Positions 1 through 5,077 of a stretch of 25,449 nt of DNA are shown here, piece by piece. The notes beneath the pieces were generated by a model. That model ran no database searches, had not been told where the DNA came from, and worked only from the letters and a program-made list of their open reading frames with translations. Within the stretch, counting starts at the first letter, position 1. The number at the start of each line of letters is the position of its first letter. This DNA is from a virus, in the IMG/VR virus record IMGVR_UViG_3300037076_000064, positions 1-25,449 of that record, one strand, 5' to 3'. The position numbers and the translations under genes were made by a program.

Positions 1-324
1 GACCAGAGTGCTGCCACCAACACGGGCGACCGGAGTGCTGCCACCAACACTGGCTACCAGAGTGCTGCCACCAACACTGGCGACCAGAGTGCTGCCACCA
101 ACACGGGCGACCAGAGTGCTGCCACCAACACTGGCTACCAGAGTGCTGCCACCAACACTGGCTACCAGAGTGCTGCCACCAACACTGGCTACTGGAGTGC
201 TGCCACCAACACTGGCTACCAGAGTGCTGCCACCAACACTGGCGACCAGAGTGCTGCCACCAACACTGGCGACCAGAGTGCTGCCACCAACACTGGCGAC
301 CAGAGTGCTGCCACCAACACGGGC
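1..324 (+). repeat. Tandem array of a 27-bp coding repeat, 12 copies
   Basis: Twelve adjoining 27-bp units begin GACCAG, TACCAG or variants and end AACACTGGC or AACACGGGC. All stay in frame with the protein ending at 540. Differences are confined mainly to the first base (G/T), the CAG/CGG/TGG codon and one T/G near the end. The array runs off the window start, so the true copy number is unknown and may be collapsed by assembly. Confidence 0.95.
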
Positions 325-540
325 GACTGGAGTGCTGCCACAGTAGAGGGTAAAGATAGTATCGCTATAATTACCGGCTACGATAGTTCAGCAAGTGGCA
401 AAAAAGGTTGTTGGCTAGTCCTCACTGAACGAGACAACGATTACAAAATCTTAGACGTGAAAGCTGTAAAAGTTGATGGCAAAACTATCAAAGCAGGTGT
501 GTTCTACAAACTAGTCAATGGTGAGGTTGTCAAAGCATGA
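1..540 (+). CDS. Repeat protein with DUF7666-type C-terminus (5' truncated)
   Basis: The frame is open from base 1 to the TGA at 538-540, giving 179 residues with the N-terminus outside the window. The first 108 residues are twelve copies of a 9-residue unit, consensus D/Y-Q-S-A-A-T-N-T-G. A thirteenth unit (DWSAATVEG) leads into a globular C-terminus containing GKKGCWLVL and VKVDGKTIKAGVFYKL. From memory this tail is the pattern of the DUF7666 family, which often follows SAATNTG repeats in phage proteins. No function is known for the family. The repeat probably forms an elongated or solenoid-like stalk (inference). Only repeat positions 1 (D/Y) and 2 (Q/R/W) vary. The stop overlaps the next start as ATGA, so the two genes are probably translated together. 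Confidence 0.8.
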   Translation, partial: DQSAATNTGDRSAATNTGYQSAATNTGDQSAATNTGDQSAATNTGYQSAATNTGYQSAATNTGYWSAATNTGYQSAATNTGDQSAATNTGDQSAATNTGDQSAATNTGDWSAATVEGKDSIAIITGYDSSASGKKGCWLVLTERDNDYKILDVKAVKVDGKTIKAGVFYKLVNGEVVKA

Positions 541-893
541 CAGAAACCTTGGAGCCTAACCAAATCTTCGTTTTTGGTTCCAATAAAATGGGCAACCACT
601 ATAGCGGAGCCGCACAACAAGCCTACGACAAGTTCGGGGCACTCTGGGGCGCTGGATGGGGTCTGTACGGTCAATCCTACGCGTTCCCCACCCTCGGGTA
701 CAAGATGGAGCAACTACCTCTATCTAACCTAGAAACAGAGCGTGATAACCTCTACGACTGCTGTAACCGAAATAAGCACCTGACATTCTTGCTCACCAAA
801 GTGGGCTGTGGGATTGCCGGATACCCTGAGGAAGATATCAAACCATTGTTTACCAATGCACCGGATAATTTGATTAAGCCTAAGGGCTGGTAG
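537..893 (+). CDS. A1S_2505-family phage non-structural protein (macro-like)
   Basis: 118 residues. The N-terminus reads QIFVFGSNKMGNHYSGAAQQA, followed by FGALWGAGWGLYGQSYAFPT. The C-terminal half has LTFLLTKVGCGIAGY followed by EEDIKPLF. This layout (FGSN, GxGAA, GQSYAxPT, T-x-x-GCGxAGY) is what I know as the A1S_2505 phage non-structural family, which is distantly macro-domain-like. A nucleotide or ADP-ribose ligand is possible but unproven. The length suits a complete single-domain protein. The ATG lies inside the ATGA overlap with the repeat-protein gene, and the pair probably forms one transcription unit. Its stop codon abuts a boxA-like sequence. Confidence 0.8.
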   Translation: MTETLEPNQIFVFGSNKMGNHYSGAAQQAYDKFGALWGAGWGLYGQSYAFPTLGYKMEQLPLSNLETERDNLYDCCNRNKHLTFLLTKVGCGIAGYPEEDIKPLFTNAPDNLIKPKGW

Positions 894-909
894 CTCTTTA
901 ACAATCTGG
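893..909 (+). promoter_or_regulatory. boxA-like antitermination sequence
   Basis: The sequence GCTCTTTAACAATCTGG starts at the last base of the A1S_2505 stop codon. It contains GCTCTTTA, the core of the boxA element of bacterial rRNA leaders and lambdoid nut sites, bound as RNA by NusB/NusE. It is followed by two long-range stems, as in an antitermination leader. A chance match is possible because the core is short. Confidence 0.4.
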
Positions 910-1049
910 GTGTCAGCGTAAGTGGCGTTCACGAGCCTAGTTGCTCATTGAGTGGATTGCAGCAGCCCAGAACAAATTAGGGGATAACGTTGCTCTGTGG
1001 TCGGCTGAAATAATGTCGTGTAATCAAAAACGCGGAGCAACGCCCCTAA
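906..1049 (+). other. Structured non-coding segment with nested stems
   Basis: CTGGG (906-910) can pair with CCCAG (966-970). A much stronger structure follows. TTAGGGG (977-983) pairs with CCCCTAA (1043-1049), and inside it CGTTGCTC (988-995) pairs perfectly with GAGCAACG (1035-1042), with a 4-nt bulge on the 5' side and a 39-nt apical region. No convincing ORF covers this stretch. It is probably a leader or non-coding RNA domain between the upstream genes and the tRNA-like element. I cannot assign it to a known RNA family. Confidence 0.55.
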
Positions 1050-1140
1050 CATGTAAACCGGTGTAAAAAATAAGTAAGTTCTGTATCTGTTGAACATTAA
1101 AAATTATGTAAGTAATTGGAAAATGACATGTAAGTGGAGA

Positions 1141-1259
1141 GTTAGAAGATGGGAGTGAGTGGCGGAATAGGTAGACGCATGTTGCTGTGCAACGCTTAGT
1201 CAACACAGCTTCGTACCAAATGCAAGGCGCAAATCCTTGCCTTGCTCCCATCTTCTAGC
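1141..1259 (+). ncRNA. tRNA-like element (Leu-type D-arm) closed by a 19-bp helix
   Basis: Bases 1160-1178 (TGGCGGAATAGGTAGACGC) look exactly like the D-arm of a leucine tRNA. Bases 1222-1240 form a T-arm-like hairpin (GCAAGG/CCTTGC with a 7-nt loop CGCAAAT), but the usual TTC of the loop is CGC. The acceptor position is not 7 bp: bases 1141-1159 pair with 1241-1259 for 19 bp, counting three G-T wobbles. The anticodon region is irregular. GTTGC/GCAAC can form a 3-nt-loop hairpin (1181-1193), or TGTTG can pair with CAACA across a 16-nt loop. No trustworthy anticodon can be read, and no ordinary 3' CCA end is placed correctly. It may be a decayed tRNA-Leu, a split or interrupted tRNA, or a tRNA mimic. 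It sits 33 bp upstream of a GTG-start gene. Confidence 0.5.
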
Positions 1260-1292
1260 CCTCCAACCAATAACGTAATAAGGAGATATATT

Positions 1293-1556
1293 GTGAGCAA
1301 AATTGTAAAACGTGAAGATTTCACAGATATGGTCGAACTTTGGTTTACCGATGATGAAAAGATTGGCACATTCCAAATTATGCAGTGTGAAGAGCATGGT
1401 AATGTTTGGCATTTTACTGATAAGTCTGGTGCTGATAACTGTATCGACTGCATAAAGGATATGTGTGAACCTCATATTAAATATGAAATACCAGGGTTTG
1501 AGTTCAAGGATTTAGACGATAAACTATCTAAGCTCACAATTAGGAAGCAATCATGA
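1293..1556 (+). CDS. Hypothetical protein, 87 aa
   Basis: The start is set at GTG 1293, 7 nt after an AAGGAG ribosome-binding site (1280-1285). An upstream in-frame TTG would lie inside the tRNA-like helix and is unlikely. The protein (VSKIVKREDF...) is acidic and small, with four cysteines and a C-terminal stretch rich in charged residues. I do not recognise it. It opens a run of small genes joined by overlaps: its TGA overlaps the next ATG. Confidence 0.75.
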   Translation: MSKIVKREDFTDMVELWFTDDEKIGTFQIMQCEEHGNVWHFTDKSGADNCIDCIKDMCEPHIKYEIPGFEFKDLDDKLSKLTIRKQS

Positions 1557-1960
1557 CCTGTAGAGCTACACCCGAAAGCCCATGTTTATGTTCATGCCAC
1601 CGCATAGAAGATGAAGACAGTAATCCATTAAAAGGATGCGATAAGTGCCCAGTTGCCACCAAACACACCCAACCTGTAGGGGATATAAATGAGCAGCTTA
1701 GCCGACTGATTATTGAAAACCAAAGTCTTGACGGGGCTATAGATATATCAGACCAATCTTGCATGAAAGATGAAATATTAGTTCTCATCGCACAATCAAA
1801 CCTAGCTCTACTTGATAGGCTAGAGGAAGAACTCCCAATATCTGAGCGTATGGCATGGAGTGATGAAGATGGACTTGTGATGGAAACGGTTGTATTCCGC
1901 ACAAATATGAAAGCATGGCTTCAATCAGAACGAGCCTTAATAGAAAAGAGGATGATGTGA
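1553..1960 (+). CDS. Hypothetical protein with Cys-rich N-terminus, 135 aa
   Basis: The start overlaps the previous stop (ATGA) and has AGGAAG just upstream. The first 35 residues contain CLCSCH and GCDKCP, a spacing that could bind one zinc ion. The rest is acidic and probably helical (INEQLSRLIIENQSL, LLDRLEEELPISER). I do not recognise the family. It is translationally coupled to genes on both sides. Confidence 0.7.
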   Translation: MTCRATPESPCLCSCHRIEDEDSNPLKGCDKCPVATKHTQPVGDINEQLSRLIIENQSLDGAIDISDQSCMKDEILVLIAQSNLALLDRLEEELPISERMAWSDEDGLVMETVVFRTNMKAWLQSERALIEKRMM

Positions 1961-2178
1961 GCAAAAACAAGCAGATATATGAATTATGGAAATTGATTGA
2001 TGATATTGATACAGCCACCGATGCGTACAAGATAGATGCTGCTGGCTTTCAGAGATATACCACACGAAAAATTAAAGAGCGTTTCATTATTGTGGGCAAT
2101 AGGAAGGTAGAAAAACTTTATAACAAGTATTACCCCTCACAAACCACTAATACCACCACAAGAAACGAGCAATCATGA
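1957..2178 (+). CDS. Hypothetical protein, 73 aa
   Basis: The likely start is GTG 1957, overlapping the previous TGA as GTGA and preceded by AGAGG. The frame is also open upstream to an ATG at 1915, but that would overlap the previous gene by 46 nt. The product is lysine-rich and helical (NKQIYELWKLIDDIDTATDA) with a Thr/Asn-rich tail. Its family is unknown. The stop overlaps the next start. Confidence 0.65.
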   Translation: MSKNKQIYELWKLIDDIDTATDAYKIDAAGFQRYTTRKIKERFIIVGNRKVEKLYNKYYPSQTTNTTTRNEQS

Positions 2179-2465
2179 GCGATACGACTTTAGATACCAT
2201 ATTGGTTGACACGCTAAAAACAAATGGATTTGCAGACATTCTTGCGCACAATATCGCTGCTCAGTACGGTGAAAAACTGATGGACGAGTTTGGTAATCAG
2301 ATTACAAAAGCTCTGGGTAACTATGTAGAAAAGACGGTAGAGCAGTATGTCAAGGACTGGGAGCTAGATAGCAACATCAAGCGACGAGTTGGAGCTGTAT
2401 TTCGTACTATAGATAAAGTTGAACTACTAGAAGCATTAAAAGAAAAGGACTGGAGGGACTTATGA
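2175..2465 (+). CDS. Hypothetical protein, 96 aa
   Basis: This gene starts in an ATGA overlap. It encodes a mostly helical acidic protein (TILVDTLKTNGFADILAH, KTVEQYVKDWELDSNIKRR). I see no recognisable domain, signal peptide or membrane segment. It belongs to the coupled small-gene run that begins at 1293, and its TGA overlaps another ATG. Confidence 0.7.
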   Translation: MSDTTLDTILVDTLKTNGFADILAHNIAAQYGEKLMDEFGNQITKALGNYVEKTVEQYVKDWELDSNIKRRVGAVFRTIDKVELLEALKEKDWRDL

Positions 2466-2557
2466 CCCCACAATCTAAACCTACACCAGACACAATAAAT
2501 CTTGATAAATGGAAATGGTTGCGTGAAGTGAGTGGATTAGACGGTGACCGTACTTGA
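2462..2557 (+). CDS. Short hypothetical ORF, 31 aa
   Basis: It starts at an ATGA overlap like its neighbours and ends at TGA 2555-2557. The peptide contains LDKWKWLREVSGL. It overlaps a second short frame (2544-2663) that stays open to a TAG. It may be a real small protein or the 5' part of one gene split by a frameshift. Confidence 0.4.
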   Translation: MTPQSKPTPDTINLDKWKWLREVSGLDGDRT

Positions 2558-2663
2558 TAAGTTTGAGTATGAAGATGAGGGCTATATTATAACGCCCGTA
2601 ATAATTGAGTTTCGTGCCGAGCTTCGTAAGGCAATTGGGGAATGGGCTGGGATTAAGGACTAG
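2544..2663 (+). CDS. Short hypothetical ORF, 39 aa
   Basis: The frame is open from 2541 to the TAG at 2661-2663, with GTG 2544 as the only plausible start and no clear ribosome-binding site. The product (VLDKFEYEDEGYIITPVIIEF) looks protein-like and could be the continuation of the 2462 frame after a +1 shift. Confidence 0.4.
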   Translation: MTVLDKFEYEDEGYIITPVIIEFRAELRKAIGEWAGIKD

Positions 2664-2698
2664 ACCGCTAGCTTGTTCTAAATATAATGGAGACTATT

Positions 2699-2821
2699 AT
2701 GACTGAGAATATTAGTGAAATGTGGAAACTACTTCAAGCATTAAAAAGCAAAGAAGAGTTTAATGCACTAACGCTTGAAGAAAAACTAGAGGCTTTGAGA
2801 ATAGCTGCAATACAGAAGTAG
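2699..2821 (+). CDS. Small hypothetical protein, 40 aa
   Basis: The ATG at 2699 follows a GGAG (2689-2692) at a suitable distance, and the frame ends at TAG 2819-2821. The product is a charged helix-forming peptide (SEMWKLLQALKSKEEF). Its WKLL start resembles the ELWKLI of the protein at 1957, though the similarity is short. Function unknown. Confidence 0.55.
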   Translation: MTENISEMWKLLQALKSKEEFNALTLEEKLEALRIAAIQK

Positions 2822-2845
2822 CATCTATAATTTGCATCGTGTTTG

Positions 2846-2854
2846 TGATATAAT
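2846..2854 (+). promoter_or_regulatory. Extended -10 promoter (TGATATAAT)
   Basis: A perfect TATAAT preceded by TGn, the extended -10 form of sigma70 promoters, with no good -35. It lies just after the small-gene run and points to the stem-loop array and the packaging genes. Confidence 0.6.
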
Positions 2855-2873
2855 GTAAGCAAGTTCAACAGAT

Positions 2874-2901
2874 AAGGCGCTGCTATAATGTGGCGCCTTT
2901 T
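2874..2901 (+). terminator. Terminator-like hairpin with TTTT tail
   Basis: AAGGCGC (2874-2880) pairs with GCGCCTT (2893-2899), and the 3' arm runs into TTTT (2898-2901). It would end a transcript started at the promoter at 2846-2854 after only about 40 nt, or end the upstream small-gene operon. The 12-nt loop contains another promoter -10 box. Confidence 0.55.
2881..2889 (+). promoter_or_regulatory. Extended -10 promoter inside the hairpin loop (TGCTATAAT)
   Basis: TGCTATAATG is identical to the extended -10 boxes at 11104 and 20726. It occupies the loop of the terminator-like hairpin, so transcription would start near the 3' arm and escape the terminator. Confidence 0.55.
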
Positions 2902-2913
2902 CATATCTCTTTG

Positions 2914-3037
2914 AGGCTTTAACGCCTTACTCAATAGCCGTAGTTAACGGCTCGTACATCACCCATTATATTAGCGGATTATATCCGTTGAACTAGAGAC
3001 CACCAGCTTACATTACTTTTCTTCTGTAAGCGGTCTC
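2914..3037 (+). ncRNA. Array of four stem-loops in an untranslated region
   Basis: No gene covers 2822-3112. Four hairpins follow one another: AGGC/GCCT (2914-2927), AGCCGT/ACGGCT (2936-2952), AGCGGAT/ATCCGTT (2973-2989), and a compound helix with GAGACC (2996-3001) pairing with GGTCTC (3032-3037) around GCTTACA (3006-3012) pairing with TGTAAGC (3025-3031). The density of perfect stems suggests a folded leader or a separate small RNA transcribed from the promoters at 2846 or 2881. I do not recognise an RNA family. Confidence 0.5.
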
Positions 3038-3112
3038 AAAGAGCTATGAAACCCGTACTTTAATAATTTATATCCCTATCTGCAGCCAAGTTTAGTTTAG
3101 AGGAGTTTAGTT

Positions 3113-3427
3113 ATGCAAATACCAGTCGGAGCAACCAAAGAAAGTTTCGTCTTTAATGAGGTCCAAGCGAGCATTGCCTATGCGATTGTGTCACAGAATA
3201 GAAACCATGGGAACTACACCCTTGGCGTTCTACTTACAGCAGTTGAAGCAGCACTTGGTGACTCAAAGCAGTCAGAAGCGCTCAAGGCAATCGTTCGCAG
3301 AGAAATGTTCGCACTGATGGATAGAAACCAAGGTGAAATATACGAATCGGTCGATATGCAACGTCCTGGATTGTACCCGAAAGAAACCAGGGTCGATGGA
3401 CAAGACGGAAACGATTTACCAAATTAA
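3113..3427 (+). CDS. Hypothetical protein, 104 aa
   Basis: An AGAGGAG lies 7 nt before the ATG, a strong ribosome-binding site. The protein is soluble, with helical segments (EVQASIAYAIVSQ, LTAVEAALGDSKQSEALKAIV) and a polar C-terminus that is probably disordered. No known domain is recognised. It is the first gene after the stem-loop array and probably the first of the packaging operon. Confidence 0.7.
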   Translation: MQIPVGATKESFVFNEVQASIAYAIVSQNRNHGNYTLGVLLTAVEAALGDSKQSEALKAIVRREMFALMDRNQGEIYESVDMQRPGLYPKETRVDGQDGNDLPN

Positions 3428-3431
3428 ATAA

Positions 3432-3454
3432 ATAACCATCTTGGCTGTGGTTAT
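3432..3454 (+). other. Intergenic hairpin
   Basis: ATAACCA (3432-3438) pairs perfectly with TGGTTAT (3448-3454) over a 9-nt loop, directly after the stop of the upstream gene. There is no U-run, so it is not a standard terminator. It may stabilise the mRNA end or process the transcript. Confidence 0.4.
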
Positions 3455-3470
3455 GGGATATAGATTTCAA

Positions 3471-3506
3471 ATGAATACTTATAAACCTAATCAGAGGTAT
3501 AGATGA
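3471..3506 (+). CDS. Possible 11-residue leader peptide
   Basis: ATG 3471 opens a peptide MNTYKPNQRYR whose TGA overlaps the metallopeptidase ATG as ATGA. No clear ribosome-binding site precedes it, so it may be chance. Confidence 0.2.
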   Translation: MNTYKPNQRYR

Positions 3507-3865
3507 AAACTACCAACAAAGACTTTGCTTCATTTAAGGATTACTGTTTGTACTGGCAAAAAGAGTTAGGACTTAATGATTGGCATATTTATTTCAAGCA
3601 CACAAAGCTCAATAATTCATTCGCCGATTGTGATTGCAGCCCTAGCGGTCGTGGCGCGATGATACAGTTCAGCACTAGCTGGGAAGATAGAGAGATAAAC
3701 GATAAAGAGCTGCGTGAATGCGCCCTACATGAAGTTATGCACGTTGTTACAGCTGATTTCGCGAATGAAGCACGGTCTAGGTCCGCTGATGAATATACCC
3801 TTGAATCAGCTGAGCATTCAATCGTTACCAGAATGACAAACTATATTATGGCAAAGGAAAAGTAG
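3503..3865 (+). CDS. Putative zinc metallopeptidase (HExxH), 120 aa
   Basis: The segment ECALHEVMHVVTADF carries the HExxH zinc motif (H76, E77, H80). A downstream glutamate in LESAEHSIVTRM (near E104) could be the third ligand, as in gluzincin-type peptidases. The N-terminus (YWQKELGLNDWHIYFKH) and the short length resemble small SprT- or ImmA-like phage metallopeptidases. There is no signal peptide, so it should act in the cytoplasm or the capsid. It precedes the terminase genes and could process head proteins or disable a host factor, but nothing in the sequence decides this. AGAGG upstream supports the start. Confidence 0.65.
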   Translation: MKTTNKDFASFKDYCLYWQKELGLNDWHIYFKHTKLNNSFADCDCSPSGRGAMIQFSTSWEDREINDKELRECALHEVMHVVTADFANEARSRSADEYTLESAEHSIVTRMTNYIMAKEK

Positions 3866-4084
3866 ATGACGCCCCACTGTTACAAATGCGGCACAACCGA
3901 GAACCTAACCAAGCAGAAGATACGAAACGGTATTAGATCTTATCGCTGTACTGACTGCAACAGAATCCAAAGGCAAAAGACCATGATGAGCGACTTTGTT
4001 TACAAGTCTCCTGAATACCTAGAGTGGGAGAGAAAGTCTAACGAGAGTATTAAACGGATAACGGCGAGGTTCACTAATGCCTAA
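3866..4084 (+). CDS. Small zinc-ribbon protein, 72 aa
   Basis: The protein has CYKCG near the N-terminus and CTDC about 20 residues later, a CxxC/CxxC zinc ribbon (C5, C8, C28, C31). A basic, helical C-terminal half follows (EYLEWERKSNESIKRITARF). The start directly follows the metallopeptidase stop and has AAGGAA upstream. It resembles phage zinc-ribbon or transposase-like ribbon proteins and may bind nucleic acid. The stop overlaps the small terminase start. Confidence 0.65.
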   Translation: MTPHCYKCGTTENLTKQKIRNGIRSYRCTDCNRIQRQKTMMSDFVYKSPEYLEWERKSNESIKRITARFTNA

Positions 4085-4490
4085 AAACGTAGGCGGAAGG
4101 CCAACAAAGCTCACACCAGAGCTTATGGTGAAAGCTAATCAGTACCTAGCGAGCTGCACGGACAGTAGCGAATTAGTTGGAGATAACAGGCCTACAGTTA
4201 TATGGAAAGTTAAGCTCCCTACCATTGAGGGATTGGCTAATTACCTCGATGTAAGCAGAGATATTCTTTACGATTGGGAGAAAGATAATGAAGGGTTTTC
4301 TTACATCTTAACGCGTGTGCGTAACGAACAAGCCGAAAGATTGATAAATAACTCCTTAGCTGGAAACTACAATCCTGTCATTTCTAAACTGTTACTGAGC
4401 AAGCATGGCTACATTGAGAAGAGCGAGCAAGACCTTAATCATAGTGGTGAGGTTACGTTTACCAACGATTTACCGAGGCCTAAAAAATAG
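4077..4490 (+). CDS. terS: Terminase small subunit
   Basis: The N-terminus GGRPTKLTPELMVKANQYL is typical of small terminases. A helix-turn-helix follows (LPTIEGLANYLDVSRDILYDW, about residues 45-65). The region FSYILTRVRNEQAERLINNSLAGNYNP and the motif SKLLLSKHGY match the GP3-type DNA-packaging family. The subunit recognises the packaging site and recruits the large subunit. At 137 residues it is of normal length. It overlaps the zinc-ribbon gene by 8 nt and normally lies directly before the large subunit, but here an HNH gene separates the two. Confidence 0.88.
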   Translation: MPKNVGGRPTKLTPELMVKANQYLASCTDSSELVGDNRPTVIWKVKLPTIEGLANYLDVSRDILYDWEKDNEGFSYILTRVRNEQAERLINNSLAGNYNPVISKLLLSKHGYIEKSEQDLNHSGEVTFTNDLPRPKK

Positions 4491-4491
4491 T

Positions 4492-4593
4492 ATGACATAT
4501 GTTTGTTCGCCACTCGGGGGTATGCTGACCAATGTTGAGGTGCCAATTTTGCGAGCCTGGTACAACCTAATCACAGAAAAACATATTTTATAA
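4492..4593 (+). CDS. Doubtful 33-residue ORF between terS and the HNH gene
   Basis: The ORF starts next to the terS stop and ends at TAA 4591-4593, just before the HNH start, giving a peptide with LGGMLTNVEVPILRAWYNLI. No ribosome-binding site is visible. It may be a remnant carried in with the HNH gene. Confidence 0.25.
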   Translation: MTYVCSPLGGMLTNVEVPILRAWYNLITEKHIL

Positions 4594-4594
4594 T

Positions 4595-5077
4595 ATGATA
4601 AGAAAACAATGCATCGTTTGTAACAAAGATTTCAATACCTACCCATCAAGGGTGAAACTGGGTCGCGGTAAGTATTGCAGCCGAAATTGTAGCGATACAG
4701 TAACTCTTATTCGACCTGATAGACTTATCGGAAGCAACACACAATTCATTAAAGGCCAGACACCACACAATTACAAAGGGTGGCGTTTTACTAAGTCACG
4801 CGCCAATGGCCGCATTTACAAAGAGATATACATGCCTGAACATCCTAATGCTACAAAGTCAGGATATGTTAGGGAACATCGGTTAGTTATGGAAAAGGAA
4901 CTTGGTAGGCTTCTCGAAGCAGACGAAGTTGTAGACCATATTAGTCGTTTTGATACATTGAACAATTCCCCGTCCAACCTAAGAGTCATGAAAAAGGTCG
5001 AACATGACAGGATGAACGTAGCACTTAACATTCATAGGAGATGGTATGCCAACAACAATACGTGTGCCAGAGTATAG
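4595..5077 (+). CDS. HNH homing-type endonuclease
   Basis: 160 residues. An N-terminal zinc finger uses C6, C9, C28 and C32 (CIVC...CSRNC). The HNH_3 core is at about residues 92-132: REHRLVMEKELGR, then VDHI with H115, then LNNSPSNLRVM. This is the usual layout of free-standing phage HNH homing endonucleases. It lies between small and large terminase genes, a common site for such elements. Its last 32 nt overlap the large terminase start, and the terminase ribosome-binding site lies inside its coding sequence. The start has no clear ribosome-binding site. Its position just before a disrupted terminase P-loop codon run may be significant. Confidence 0.88.
   Translation: MIRKQCIVCNKDFNTYPSRVKLGRGKYCSRNCSDTVTLIRPDRLIGSNTQFIKGQTPHNYKGWRFTKSRANGRIYKEIYMPEHPNATKSGYVREHRLVMEKELGRLLEADEVVDHISRFDTLNNSPSNLRVMKKVEHDRMNVALNIHRRWYANNNTCARV

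Noticed and set aside
1-324. Possible CRISPR array from regular 27-bp repeats
   Set aside because: Units adjoin without spacers and are an in-frame coding repeat in a protein that continues to 540.
8-346. Alternative frame encoding repeats of LPPTLATRV
   Set aside because: It is a shadow of the repeat. It ends at the array edge, whereas the frame from base 1 continues into a conserved domain and couples with the next gene.
504-713. Minus-strand ORFs opposite conserved genes (here and at 1540-1902, 8055-8417, 16472-16747, 19235-19558)
   Set aside because: They are shadows of well-supported + strand genes and have no ribosome-binding sites or promoters of their own.
1242-1292. Extension of the gene at 1293 to a TTG at 1242
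   Set aside because: This would start inside the 3' strand of the tRNA-like helix, and the AAGGAG site fits GTG 1293.
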